64,000 nucleotides of DNA from Nocardiopsis sp. CC223A (GCF_030766825.1 NZ_JASFDV010000002.1:110745-174744), one strand, 5' to 3'; shown: positions 49,248 to 57,825, counted from the stretch's first letter. Translations and numbers: made by a program. Notes: a model not told the origin generated them from the sequence alone.

Positions 49248-50119
49248 TCCCCACCCTTCGACGGCGGGCCCGGGCCGTCCTCGCCCCCCTGTCCCGGCCG
49301 CCCGCGCGGCCCGAACCCGTCGCCGTCGGCGACCCCGTGCTGCGCGCCGAGGGCGTCACCGTCCGCCGGGGCGGGCGCACCCTCCTGGACGGGGTGGACC
49401 TCACCGTCCGCGCCGGGGAGCTGGTGGCGCTGGTCGGCCCCAACGGCGCCGGCAAGTCCACGCTGCTGGCCGCCGTGTCCGGCGACCTCGCCGCGACCGC
49501 GGAGCGGGGCGGCGCCGACGGCGGCCGTATCGACCTCTTCGGCCGCGAACTCGGCGCGTGGACCCCGCCCGAACTCGCCCTGCGCCGCGCCGTCCTGCCC
49601 CAGGAGGCCGCGGTCGGCTTCCCGTTCTCCGTCGCCGAACTGGTCGCCATGGGACGCGCCCCCTGGGCCGGGCTCGGCGACCCCGGCGAGGACGACGGGA
49701 TCGTCGCCGCCGCCATGGAGGGCACCGGCGTCTCCCACCTGGCCGACCGCCGCTTCCCGACCCTGTCGGGCGGCGAGCGGGCCCGCGTGATGCTCGCCCG
49801 GGTCCTGGCCCAGGACACCCCGCTGCTCATGCTCGACGAGCCCACCGCCGCCCTGGACGTCCACCACCAGGAACTCGTGCTGGGCATCGCGTGTTCACTC
49901 GCCGAACGCGGCGGTGCGGTTATCGTGGTCCTGCACGATTTGGGTCTTGCGGCGGCCTACGCCCACCGTGTGGCGATACTCTCCCAGGGACGGATCGCCG
50001 CGCAGGGTCCCCCCACCGAGGTGTTCACCGCGTCCCTGCTCAGCGCCGTCTACCGGCACGAGGTCGAGGTCCTGCCGCACCCGAGGACCGGGACCCCGCT
50101 GGTCGTGCCCCTCCGGTAG
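49244..50119 (+). CDS. hmuV: Heme ABC transporter ATPase
   Basis: A 291-residue ATPase with Walker A GPNGAGKST, signature LSGGERARVMLARVLAQ, Walker B LLMLDEPTAALD and a switch His in VLHDLGLAA. The family segment FPFSVAELVAMGRAPWAG is typical of HmuV. GTG start overlapping the hmuU stop (GTGA). The first 25 residues are an extra basic extension. Confidence 0.94.
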   Translation: MIPTLRRRARAVLAPLSRPPARPEPVAVGDPVLRAEGVTVRRGGRTLLDGVDLTVRAGELVALVGPNGAGKSTLLAAVSGDLAATAERGGADGGRIDLFGRELGAWTPPELALRRAVLPQEAAVGFPFSVAELVAMGRAPWAGLGDPGEDDGIVAAAMEGTGVSHLADRRFPTLSGGERARVMLARVLAQDTPLLMLDEPTAALDVHHQELVLGIACSLAERGGAVIVVLHDLGLAAAYAHRVAILSQGRIAAQGPPTEVFTASLLSAVYRHEVEVLPHPRTGTPLVVPLR

Positions 50120-50164
50120 GTCCACGGAGCACACGCGAGACGTCCACAGGAGTAGGTCGTATTG

Positions 50165-50998
50165 GTGTCCACAACGGAACGACAGCCACAGGATGACCCC
50201 GGGGCCGGGGAGGGCCGCCGCCGTTCCCCCGGCGGCCGCCGCCGCAAGCCCCCGCCCCGCCGCCGGGCCACCCCCGGCGACGTGGTGCGCGGCATCGTCC
50301 GCTTCGTCGGCGAGATCCTGCTGACCGCCGGTCTCCTCATGCTGTTCTACGCGGCGTACGAGGTGTACGGCTCCCGGTGGGAGACCGACCGCGAGCAGCA
50401 GGGTCTGGCCCAGGGGCTGGAGGATGCCTGGGCCGAGGCCGAGGAACGCGGCCCCGATTCCGAGCCCCTGCCCGGCAGCGCCGACAGCCGGCTGTACATC
50501 CCGTCCCTGGACCTGGACTGGGTCGTCGTCAACGGCACCACCCAGGACGACATCCGCTACAGCCCCGGGCACTACACCGAGTACCCCAGCAGCCCCGGGC
50601 AGGCGGGCAACTACGCGATCGCCGCGCACCGCACCCCCGGCCTGTTCTGGGACATCGACCTGCTGGACGACGGCGACGTCCTGGTGCTGGAGGACGGCGA
50701 GAACTTCTACACCTACGAGGTGTTCCGGGAGGAGACGGTCGTGCCCACCGACGTGTGGGTGATCGAACCCGACCCGTTCGACGACGTCGAGGGCGCGGGC
50801 GACGCCGAGGACGCGGAGGAGGCCGGGGGAGAGGTCGAGCCGGGGCGGTCGATCATCACGCTCACCACCTGTGCGCCCAAGCTGAACAACACGCACCGGC
50901 TCATCGTGTGGGGCGAACTCGTCGAGACCACGCCCAAGTCGGAGGGCATGCCCGACTCGATCGCGCACATGGCCCCCGACGCCGACGAGAGCGAGTGA
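50165..50998 (+). CDS. Class E-like sortase
   Basis: A 277-residue membrane-anchored transpeptidase. Basic N-terminal tail (to about 45), membrane helix (about 47-65), then the sortase barrel. The catalytic His is H155 (AAHRT), Cys C236 (TLTTCAP) and Arg R245 (NTHRLIVWG). An acidic insertion (DDVEGAGDAEDAEEAGGEVE) lies before the catalytic strand. The sequence type is that of class E enzymes, which usually cut LAxTG, yet the nearby surface proteins carry LPRTG and LPNTG. The GTG at 50165 follows AGGAG; TTG 50162 is possible. The gene starts 45 nt after hmuV. Confidence 0.9.
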   Translation: MSTTERQPQDDPGAGEGRRRSPGGRRRKPPPRRRATPGDVVRGIVRFVGEILLTAGLLMLFYAAYEVYGSRWETDREQQGLAQGLEDAWAEAEERGPDSEPLPGSADSRLYIPSLDLDWVVVNGTTQDDIRYSPGHYTEYPSSPGQAGNYAIAAHRTPGLFWDIDLLDDGDVLVLEDGENFYTYEVFREETVVPTDVWVIEPDPFDDVEGAGDAEDAEEAGGEVEPGRSIITLTTCAPKLNNTHRLIVWGELVETTPKSEGMPDSIAHMAPDADESE

Positions 50999-51008
50999 GG
51001 AGACCCGC

Positions 51009-51272
51009 ATGTACGGCCTGATCTGGCGCATTCTGCCCGGACCCTGGATCTCCAAGTTCATCATGGCGCTCGGCCTGCTGGCCGGGACCGCCGCCCTGCT
51101 GTGGTTCTTCGCCTTCCCGGCGATCTCCCCCTACATGCCGTTCAACGACGGCGCCGTCGACATCGAGGGCGCCGGCGGATCCGGTGGGGGAGCAGGGACG
51201 GAAGAGGCCGACGAGCCGGGTGGGGCGCCCGTGGATTCCGACACCCCCGAAGAGGAGCCGCCCGCCGAGTGA
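51009..51272 (+). CDS. Small membrane protein next to sortase
   Basis: An 87-residue protein with one membrane helix (about 17-40) and an acidic Gly/Glu/Pro-rich exterior tail. It begins 10 nt after the sortase stop and is often found there in actinobacteria. No function is assigned. GGAGACCCGC precedes the ATG. Confidence 0.75.
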   Translation: MYGLIWRILPGPWISKFIMALGLLAGTAALLWFFAFPAISPYMPFNDGAVDIEGAGGSGGGAGTEEADEPGGAPVDSDTPEEEPPAE

Positions 51273-51275
51273 CAC

Positions 51276-51315
51276 GAGGCGTGTGCGGCGGACGCCTTCG
51301 CCCGGCTCGGCGCCG
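51276..51315. repeat. Degenerate left end of element C
   Basis: The first 25 bases match 38630-38654 at 21 of 25 positions (GGCGTGTGCGGCGGACGCC against GGCGTGTCCGGCGGATGCC), and similarity fades over the next 15. Like element C, it begins right after a stop codon (TGA 51270-51272). Confidence 0.45.
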
Positions 51316-51371
51316 ACGCCGCCCGCCACCGGCGGCATCGGTGCCTGGAAGGCCGGGCGCGGCCCGGGCCA

Positions 51372-51487
51372 TGTCCCGTGGAGCGGTGTGAGAACAACGG
51401 TCGTTCGAACAGAAACGAATCGCCGACCAGCGCGTCGTTACCTCCGGGGCCCTGGAGTCGAACGAGGTCACACCTCTCGGTGGGACA
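51372..51487. repeat. MITE-like element B with 20-bp terminal inverted repeats
   Basis: The left end TGTCCCGTGGAGCGGTGTGA and the right end, reverse complemented TGTCCCACCGAGAGGTGTGA, match at 16 of 20 bases. The ends are shared with element A; the interior is not. The sequence just outside both elements (GGCCA on the left, CC-TCG on the right) is also similar. Confidence 0.5.
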
Positions 51488-51716
51488 CCATCGCGGCCCG
51501 GTGCGACACGCGCGCCCCGCGGGTCCGTTCGGAGAACCTCCGGACCCGCGGGGCTCGTGCGTGTTCGCACCCGTATGTGCCCGTGCGCGGGCGTTCATGG
51601 GTCTTCGCGGCGGCCGGTCCGGACCCGTGAGTGTGCGCGGCACCACGGGAAGCCGCCCCTGTCCGGTCGGACCGGGCCGCTAATCTCTAGCAGGTGAGTA
51701 TCGGGGGACGAAACGC

Positions 51717-53441
51717 ATGACGGTGACGCAGACCACGACCGAGGACCGCCTCAGCGGGCTCCGGGCCTGGCAGCGGGAGGCGTTCGAGGAGTACTTCCGC
51801 CGACAGCCGCGGGACTTCCTGGCGGTCGCCACGCCCGGCGCGGGCAAGACCACGTTCGCCCTCACCCTGGCGAGCGAACTCCTCCAGCGGAACATCATCC
51901 GCTCCCTCACCATCGTCTGCCCCACCGAGCACCTCAAGAAGCAGTGGGCCGAGGCCGCCGCACGGTTCAACATCCCCATCGACCCCGACTTCCGCAACGG
52001 CCAGGGGGCCCTGGGCCGGCAGTACCTCGGCGCCGCCGTCACCTACGCGCAGGTCGCCGCCCACCCGGCGCTGCACCGCAACCGCACCGAGGCCCGCAAG
52101 ACCCTGGTGATCTTCGACGAGGTCCACCACGCGGGCGACGCCCTGTCCTGGGGCGACGCCGCCCGCGAGGCGTTCGACCCGGCCGCCCGGCGGCTCTCCC
52201 TGACCGGGACGCCCTTCCGGTCCGACATCAACCCCATCCCGTTCGTGGACTACGTCCAGGACGCCGCCGGGGTGCGCCGCTGCTCCTGGGACTACAGCTA
52301 CGGCTACGGCCCGGCGCTGGCCGACGGCGTCGTGCGCCCCGTCATCTTCATGGCGTACTCCGGCGAGATGCGCTGGCGCACCCGAGCCGGGGACGAACTG
52401 GCCGCCCGCCTGGGCGAGCCGCTCACCCAGGACGCGCTCTCCCAGGCCTGGCGGGCCGCGCTGGACCCCAAGGGCGACTGGATCAAACGCGTGCTCCAGG
52501 CCGCCGACCGGCGGCTCACCGAGGTCCGCAAGACCCACCCCGACGCCGGCGGCCTGGTCATCGCCAGCGACCACGAGAACGCCCGCGCCTACTCGCGGAT
52601 CATCCGTCAGATCACCGGCAAGAGCGCCACCGTGGTGCTGTCCGACGACCCCACCGCCTCCAAGAAGATCTCCCGGTTCGCCAAGGGCGACGACCGGTGG
52701 ATGGTCGCGGTGCGCATGGTGTCCGAGGGGGTGGACGTGCCCCGGCTGATGGTCGGGGTGTACGCCACCTCCACCAGCACCGCCCTGTTCTTCGCCCAGG
52801 CCATCGGCCGGTTCGTGCGCGTGCGCAAGCGCGGCGAGGTGGCCTCGGTGTTCCTGCCCTCGGTGCCCAACCTGCTGGAGTTCGCCGGGGACATGGAGCG
52901 CGAGCGCGACCACGTCCTGGACCGCACCCCCGCCGAGGACGACGCGTACCCGGAGGAGGACCTCCTCAGGGAGGCGAACAAGAAGCGCGACACCCCCGAC
53001 GCGGGGGAGGAGCTGCCGTTCGAGACGATGGAGGCGTCGGCCGAGTTCGACCGCGCCCTCTACGACGGCAACGAGTACGGCGGTGTGCCCGGCTCCACCG
53101 AGGAGGAGGACTTCCTGGGCCTGCCCGGGCTGCTGGAACCCCAGCAGGTGGCGCAGCTGCTGCGCAAGCGCAAGGACGACATCAAGGCCGGGGAGATCAA
53201 GGCCCGCAGGAAGGACGAGCCGGTCCGGGACGAGGGCCCCACCCACGAGGTCCTGGCGAACCTGCGCCGCGAGCTGAGCGGGCTGGTCGGGGCCTGGCAC
53301 CACCGCACCGGCAAGCCGCACGGGGTGATCCACAACGAGCTGCGCCGCGCCTGCGGCGGGCCGCCGGTCGCCCAGGCCACCCCGGACCAGATCCGCGAAC
53401 GCATCGCCAAGCTCCGCGTCTGGGCGGTCGGCGGCAAGTAG
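51717..53441 (+). CDS. Superfamily 2 DEAD/DEAH-box helicase
   Basis: A 574-residue SF2 helicase. Motif I ATPGAGKTT is at about 38-46, motif II DEVH is in VIFDEVHHAG, SLTGTPFRSD is motif III, and motif VI is QAIGRFVRVRK. The Q-motif RAWQREAFEE is also present. After the two RecA domains (to about residue 400) comes a charged, actinobacteria-specific C-terminal region with a TPR/helical look. This family is conserved in Streptomyces and resembles the DNA-repair/XPB-type helicases, but the substrate is not known. ATG 51717. Confidence 0.9.
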   Translation: MTVTQTTTEDRLSGLRAWQREAFEEYFRRQPRDFLAVATPGAGKTTFALTLASELLQRNIIRSLTIVCPTEHLKKQWAEAAARFNIPIDPDFRNGQGALGRQYLGAAVTYAQVAAHPALHRNRTEARKTLVIFDEVHHAGDALSWGDAAREAFDPAARRLSLTGTPFRSDINPIPFVDYVQDAAGVRRCSWDYSYGYGPALADGVVRPVIFMAYSGEMRWRTRAGDELAARLGEPLTQDALSQAWRAALDPKGDWIKRVLQAADRRLTEVRKTHPDAGGLVIASDHENARAYSRIIRQITGKSATVVLSDDPTASKKISRFAKGDDRWMVAVRMVSEGVDVPRLMVGVYATSTSTALFFAQAIGRFVRVRKRGEVASVFLPSVPNLLEFAGDMERERDHVLDRTPAEDDAYPEEDLLREANKKRDTPDAGEELPFETMEASAEFDRALYDGNEYGGVPGSTEEEDFLGLPGLLEPQQVAQLLRKRKDDIKAGEIKARRKDEPVRDEGPTHEVLANLRRELSGLVGAWHHRTGKPHGVIHNELRRACGGPPVAQATPDQIRERIAKLRVWAVGGK

Positions 53442-53548
53442 CCGGGGGGCGACCAGGCCAGGGGATTTCGGACCATCCGGGCAAACACTTCGCAAGCTCG
53501 CGCCCGGGCTCATGTGCGATACGTGTTCATTTCACTACAGTCCGTGAG

Positions 53549-54535
53549 GTGACTGGACGAAACGCACGCGGCGCGACGGCCGCACTCTGGACCGGACTGG
53601 TGATGTGCGGGCTCGCCCTGGCCGGGGTGGTCGGGGGCACCGCCCTGCCCGACCCCGCCGGGGCCGGAGCCGAACGGGCGGCCACGGCGGACGGGCCCGA
53701 CTGCCCGCCGGGCACCGTCGCCCGCCTCGCCGGACCCGGGGCGGACACCGCCTTCGACAACGGAGAGCTCACCCCCGAACAGGCCGCCCGGTACAACGAT
53801 CAGCTGCGCGAGGCACTGCGCTCCCTGCGGTCCCACGAGATCGCCCCGCCGCGCACCGTCCCCGTCGTCGTCCACGTCATCTCCGCCACCGACGGCCGGG
53901 GCGACGTGAGCGACGCCCGCGTCCGCGACCAGATCGACGTCCTCAACACCGCCTACTCCGGCGGCTACGACACGGACGGTGCCGACACCGGCTTCCGCTT
54001 CACGCTCTCCGAGGTCACCCGCAGCGAGAACGACACCTGGTTCGCCGACTTCAACGGCCACCGCGACGACATCCGCGCCGAGCTGCGCCGCGGCGGCGCC
54101 GAAACGCTCAACATCTACACCGCCGACCTCGGCTCCGGCCTGCTCGGCTACTCCAGCTTCCCGCAGGACCACGCCGCCGCACCCGACCAGGACGGCATCG
54201 TCCTGGCCCACGACACCCTGCCCGGCGGCGGCCGCGGCCGCTTCGGCCTGGGCCACACCGCCACCCACGAGGTCGGTCACTGGCTGGGCCTGTTCCACAC
54301 CTTCCAGAACGGCTGCACCACCCCGGGCGACTACGTCGGCGACACCCCCTACGAGCGCGGGGCCGCCGCCGGCTGCCCGCAGGGCCGCGACTCCTGCCCG
54401 CACCGCGGCGGCCGCGACCCGGTCACCAACTTCATGGACTACAGCGACGACGACTGCATGACCCACTTCACCGAGGGCCAGGCCCGCCGCATGGCCGAGC
54501 ACTGGGCCGCCTTCCGCTCCCCCCACCGGCCCTGA
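53549..54535 (+). CDS. Secreted M43-like zinc metalloprotease
   Basis: A 328-residue exported protease. Signal/anchor helix about 10-32 (WTGLVMCGLALAGVVGG), a short pro-region and a metzincin-type catalytic domain. The zinc motif HEVGHWLGLFH gives ligands H240, H244 and H250 with E241 as base; the Met-turn is in NFMDYSDDDCM. The pattern suits the pappalysin (M43) family. The GTG start is 53549; there is no ribosome-binding site upstream, and TACAGT at about 53536-53541 could be a -10 box, so the message may be leaderless. Confidence 0.88.
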   Translation: MTGRNARGATAALWTGLVMCGLALAGVVGGTALPDPAGAGAERAATADGPDCPPGTVARLAGPGADTAFDNGELTPEQAARYNDQLREALRSLRSHEIAPPRTVPVVVHVISATDGRGDVSDARVRDQIDVLNTAYSGGYDTDGADTGFRFTLSEVTRSENDTWFADFNGHRDDIRAELRRGGAETLNIYTADLGSGLLGYSSFPQDHAAAPDQDGIVLAHDTLPGGGRGRFGLGHTATHEVGHWLGLFHTFQNGCTTPGDYVGDTPYERGAAAGCPQGRDSCPHRGGRDPVTNFMDYSDDDCMTHFTEGQARRMAEHWAAFRSPHRP

Positions 54536-54539
54536 CGGA

Positions 54540-54875
54540 TCAGAGCACGAGCAGCCTGCGCAGGACCAGTTCCACCCGGAACAGGACCGTGTCCTCGACC
54601 GTTCCGAAGCTCCGCTCCAACCGCAGTGGCGAGATGGCACGTAGGTCCCCGCACTCGGCGTGGCCGATCTCCTTCAGCCCGGAAGAGCCCGGCCCGATCT
54701 CCACACGGGTCGGGCTCTCCCGGCACGTGCGGGTGAGAGGCACGACCGTGAACACCGGTGGATTCGAGTCAAGCCAGGGCCGGCCACCGACGATGAGTAC
54801 CGGTCGCCGGAACGCTTGCCCATGGCCGATCGGGTCGCCCGGATCCGCCATGTGGATTTCTCCGCGCCTCACCAT
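54540..54875 (-). CDS. PemK/MazF-family toxin of a type II toxin-antitoxin module
   Basis: A 111-residue toxin-fold protein starting MVRRGEIHMAD, the conserved N-terminus of the PemK/MazF fold. RRPVLIVGG and VVPLTR are the other signature strands. It is an mRNA interferase by family. Its ATG overlaps the antitoxin stop (ATGGTGA), so the two are translationally coupled. The gene ends four bases from the convergent protease gene. Confidence 0.88.
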   Translation of the reverse strand: MVRRGEIHMADPGDPIGHGQAFRRPVLIVGGRPWLDSNPPVFTVVPLTRTCRESPTRVEIGPGSSGLKEIGHAECGDLRAISPLRLERSFGTVEDTVLFRVELVLRRLLVL

Positions 54876-55132
54876 GCGTCCTCCGCGGTCAGGGCATCAT
54901 CAGGGTCGGCCAGATCGTCACGGAGTGTCCGGTCGTTCAGGTATGCGCGGCGGTCTTCATCGGACAGACCTGCGTGGTATCGACGCACTTCCCGCCAGAA
55001 CTCCGGCTCCTCGGCCTCATCCAGGGCGCGTTCGATCGCGACGGCCAACGGCGTGTGCTCCCGCTCGGCACGCCGACCGATGCGGTCGCGCAGAGCTTCG
55101 GGGACCTTGATGGTGGTATCCGTGGCAGTCAT
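54869..55132 (-). CDS. Ribbon-helix-helix antitoxin
   Basis: An 87-residue antitoxin. The N-terminal ribbon-helix-helix (DTTIKVPEALRDRIGRRA) binds its own promoter, and the acidic, flexible C-terminus (RDDLADPDDALTAEDAW) neutralises the toxin. It precedes and overlaps the toxin gene. ATG 55132 is used here; an in-frame ATG at 55147 is possible since GGAGG lies right against the later one. Confidence 0.85.
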   Translation of the reverse strand: MTATDTTIKVPEALRDRIGRRAEREHTPLAVAIERALDEAEEPEFWREVRRYHAGLSDEDRRAYLNDRTLRDDLADPDDALTAEDAW

Positions 55133-55216
55133 ACCTCCAGCATGCATACCCGCACCCCCGAAAGCAGATCCTCGGGGTGCGGAAACCGGAGTTCGGAGGT
55201 GTGGTTTCCTTGGGAC

Positions 55217-56233
55217 ATGGCAGCGAACACCTACCTGACCGGGATCAAGCCCACCGGTGACTTCCACCTGGGCAACTACGTCGGCGCGATCCAGCCGGCC
55301 CTGGCGGCCGCGGACGTCTACGAGACCTACTACTTCGTCGCGGACTACCACGCGCTCAACACCGTCAAGGACGCGGACGAGCTCCGCCACAGCATCCGGT
55401 CCGGGGCTGCCACCTGGCTGGCGTGCGGGCTGGACCCGGCCAGGACGGTCATCTACCAGCAGTCCAAGGTCCCCGAGACCTTCGAGCTGACCACCATCCT
55501 CAGCGCCCTCACCCCCAAGGGCCTGATGAACCGCGCCCACGCCTACAAGGCCGCCCGCGACCGCAACAACGAGGCCGGGATCACCGACCTGGACGCCGGG
55601 GTCAACATGGGGCTGTTCAACTACCCCATCCTCATGGCCGCGGACATCCTCATCATGCAGGCCACCCACGTCCCCGTGGGCCGCGACCAGTCCCAGCACA
55701 TCGAGTACACCGCCGACATCGCCGGGTACTTCAACAACCGCTACGGGGAGGGCGAACACGGGTACGCCTTCCCCCTGCCCAAGGGCGTCATCGACGACAG
55801 CGAGGCGAGCATCCTCCCCGGCGTCGACGGCCGCAAGATGAGCAAGTCCTACGACAACCACATCCCGCTCTTCCTGCCGGAGAACAAGCTCAAGAAGGCG
55901 ATCCGCCGCATCCCCACCGACTCCACCCCCGTCGAGGACCCCAAGGACCCCGACACCTCGGTGCCCTTCCAGCTGCTCACCCACTTCGCCGACGCCGACA
56001 AGGTGGCCGACGTGCGCAAGCGCCTGGAGCAGGGCGGCATGGGCTGGGGCGAGCTCAAGAACGAGCTCTTCGAGGCGGTCAACGCCGAGCTGGGCCCCAA
56101 GCGCGATCGCTACGAGGAGCTCATGGCGAACCCGCAGGAGATCGAGGACATCCTCGAAGCCGGATCGGTCCGCGCCCGCGAGCGCGCCCGCGCCGTCCTG
56201 GACCGGGTCCGCGCCGCCATCGGCGTCGCCTGA
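55217..56233 (+). CDS. trpS: Tryptophanyl-tRNA synthetase, divergent type
   Basis: Charges tRNA-Trp with tryptophan. A 338-residue class I synthetase with the HIGH-like GDFHLGN (14-20) and KMSKS (207-211). In the central part it reads PKGLMNRAHAYKAARDRN where common bacterial TrpRS have GELSRMTQFKDKSAR, so it belongs to a different TrpRS type. Streptomyces carry an extra TrpRS that resists indolmycin; this may be the equivalent, or the only one of this organism. ATG 55217, with GGAGG 20 nt upstream. Confidence 0.9.
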   Translation: MAANTYLTGIKPTGDFHLGNYVGAIQPALAAADVYETYYFVADYHALNTVKDADELRHSIRSGAATWLACGLDPARTVIYQQSKVPETFELTTILSALTPKGLMNRAHAYKAARDRNNEAGITDLDAGVNMGLFNYPILMAADILIMQATHVPVGRDQSQHIEYTADIAGYFNNRYGEGEHGYAFPLPKGVIDDSEASILPGVDGRKMSKSYDNHIPLFLPENKLKKAIRRIPTDSTPVEDPKDPDTSVPFQLLTHFADADKVADVRKRLEQGGMGWGELKNELFEAVNAELGPKRDRYEELMANPQEIEDILEAGSVRARERARAVLDRVRAAIGVA

Positions 56234-56248
56234 ACCACGGCACGGCAG

Positions 56249-56276
56249 GAGGCGGCGGGAACCCTCCCGCCGCCTC
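56249..56276 (+). terminator. Hairpin terminator after trpS
   Basis: A perfect 12-bp stem (GAGGCGGCGGGA and complement) with a four-base ACCC loop, 16 nt after the stop codon. Confidence 0.85.
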
Positions 56277-56333
56277 TCGGTCACCCGGAAAACCACTGGT
56301 CACAGCGGCCCGGGCGCACCTAGGCTCCCCGGT

Positions 56334-57197
56334 ATGGAACTCGGAGTCGACGCCCCCGAGCACACCGGCGCGCTCACCCTGCCCGACGGCCGCACCCTGG
56401 CCTGGAGCTCATGGGGCGACCCCGGCGGCACCCCCGTCCTGCTCTGCCCCGGCGCCGCCACCGGCCGCTCCCTGGGGTTCGGCACCCACCTGCTCGCCGG
56501 ACTCGGCGTCCACCTGGTCTCCGCCGACCGTCCCGGCCTGGGCGGTTCGGACCCGGCCCCCGGCCGCACCGCCGCGGACTTCGCCGCCGACGCCCGCGCC
56601 CTCGCGGACCATCTGGGCATCGGCCGCCCCGCCGTCGTCGGCAACTCCCAGGGGGCTCCCTTCGCCCTCGCCTGTGCCGCGACCGGAGCGGCGCGCGCCC
56701 TGGCCCTGGTCTCGCCCGCGGACGAGATCGCCCACCCCGCTCTGGCGGACCTCCTCGACCCCGGCGCACGGGCCCTGCGCGACGCCGTGGCCGCCGACCC
56801 GGAGCACGCCGGGCGCGATCTGGCGGCGCTGGGCCCCGACGGCATGTGGGACCTGGTCACCGCCCACGCCCCGGACCGCGACGCGGCCGTGTACCGCACC
56901 CCCGTCTTCGAGGCCGCCTACCGCCGCGCCCTGGCCGAGGGCTTCGCCGGTGACGGCGCCGGGTACGCCCGCGACACCGTCCTGGCCTCGGGCCGCTGGG
57001 ACCCGGCCCCGGAGCGGGTCGCCGTCCCCACCGACGTCTGGTACGGCGAGCTGGACACCTTCCATTCCCCGGACCGGGCCGGCCTGCTCGCCCGCCGCGT
57101 TCCCGGCGCCCGCCGCCACCTGTTGCCGGGGGAGGGCGGATCCCTGCTGTGGACCCGCGCCGGCGACGTCCTGCGCACCCTGCTCGCCCGCCCATGA
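56334..57197 (+). CDS. Alpha/beta hydrolase, catalytic His position substituted
   Basis: A 287-residue hydrolase-fold protein. The nucleophile elbow is GNSQG (S105), and ADRPGLGGSD is the strand-4 loop. The acid is likely in GELDTFHSPD. Where related enzymes carry the base in GEGHxSLL, this one reads GEGGSLLW, so the catalytic His appears to be lost or moved. It could be inactive or use another residue. ATG 56334. Confidence 0.8.
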   Translation: MELGVDAPEHTGALTLPDGRTLAWSSWGDPGGTPVLLCPGAATGRSLGFGTHLLAGLGVHLVSADRPGLGGSDPAPGRTAADFAADARALADHLGIGRPAVVGNSQGAPFALACAATGAARALALVSPADEIAHPALADLLDPGARALRDAVAADPEHAGRDLAALGPDGMWDLVTAHAPDRDAAVYRTPVFEAAYRRALAEGFAGDGAGYARDTVLASGRWDPAPERVAVPTDVWYGELDTFHSPDRAGLLARRVPGARRHLLPGEGGSLLWTRAGDVLRTLLARP

Positions 57198-57239
57198 CAC
57201 GGCGGAGGGCGGGACCGCCCGGCCCCGCCCTCCGCCGTG
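57198..57239. terminator. Bidirectional hairpin terminator
   Basis: A perfect 16-bp stem (CACGGCGGAGGGCGGG and complement) with a ten-base loop separates the hydrolase from the convergent pncA gene. Confidence 0.85.
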
Positions 57240-57252
57240 CGCGTGTCCGCGG

Positions 57253-57825
57253 TCAGCCGACCCTCGGCTCGCCCTCCAGGGCCACACCCGCCTGCTCCAG
57301 CTGCGCCAGCGCCGCGTCCACGGTCGGCCGCGCCACACCCGCGGTCAGGTCGAGCAGCACCCGTGTGCGCAGCCCCTCCCGCACGGCGTCCAGCGCGGTG
57401 GCCCGAACGCAGTGGTCGGTGGCGATGCCCACCACGTCCACCTCGTCCACCCCGCGCTCGCGCAGCCACTCCGCCAGCGTCGTCGCACCGTCCCGGGCAG
57501 CGCCCTCGAACCCGCTGTAGGCCGCCGTGTAGTGGCCCTTGCTGAAGACCTCCTCGGCCAGGGAGGCGTCGAAGCCCGGGTGGAACTCCACCCCCGGCGT
57601 GCCCACCTCGCAGTGCCGCGGCCAGCTGTCCACGAAGTCCGGCTCCTCCGAGAAGTGCGGCCCCGGATCGATGTGGTAGTCGCGGGTGGCGACCACGTGG
57701 TCGTACCCGCCCGAGCGGGCGTGCCCGGTGACGGCCTCCGCGGTCGCGGCACCCCCGGCCACCGCCAGGCTGCCGCCCTCACAGAAATCGTTCTGCACGT
57801 CCACCACGATGAGCGCTCTGGTCAT
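57253..57825 (-). CDS. pncA: Nicotinamidase
   Basis: Hydrolyses nicotinamide to nicotinate for NAD salvage. The 190-residue isochorismatase-fold protein has the catalytic Asp in VVDVQNDF, the Lys in FSKGHY and the nucleophilic Cys in GIATDHCVRATA. The metal-site His/Asp are in DYHIDPGPHF. AAAGGGGTG lies five bases before ATG 57825. It follows pncB by 47 nt, so both steps of the salvage are co-expressed. Confidence 0.96.
   Translation of the reverse strand: MTRALIVVDVQNDFCEGGSLAVAGGAATAEAVTGHARSGGYDHVVATRDYHIDPGPHFSEEPDFVDSWPRHCEVGTPGVEFHPGFDASLAEEVFSKGHYTAAYSGFEGAARDGATTLAEWLRERGVDEVDVVGIATDHCVRATALDAVREGLRTRVLLDLTAGVARPTVDAALAQLEQAGVALEGEPRVG

Larger units (their letters stand above)
51273..51716. 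other. Repeat-rich intergenic region before the helicase gene
   Basis: No gene in these 444 bases. It begins with a degenerate copy of the left end of element C (51276-51315) and includes the inverted-repeat element B (51372-51487). The remainder (51488-51716) is the helicase promoter region. Confidence 0.5.
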
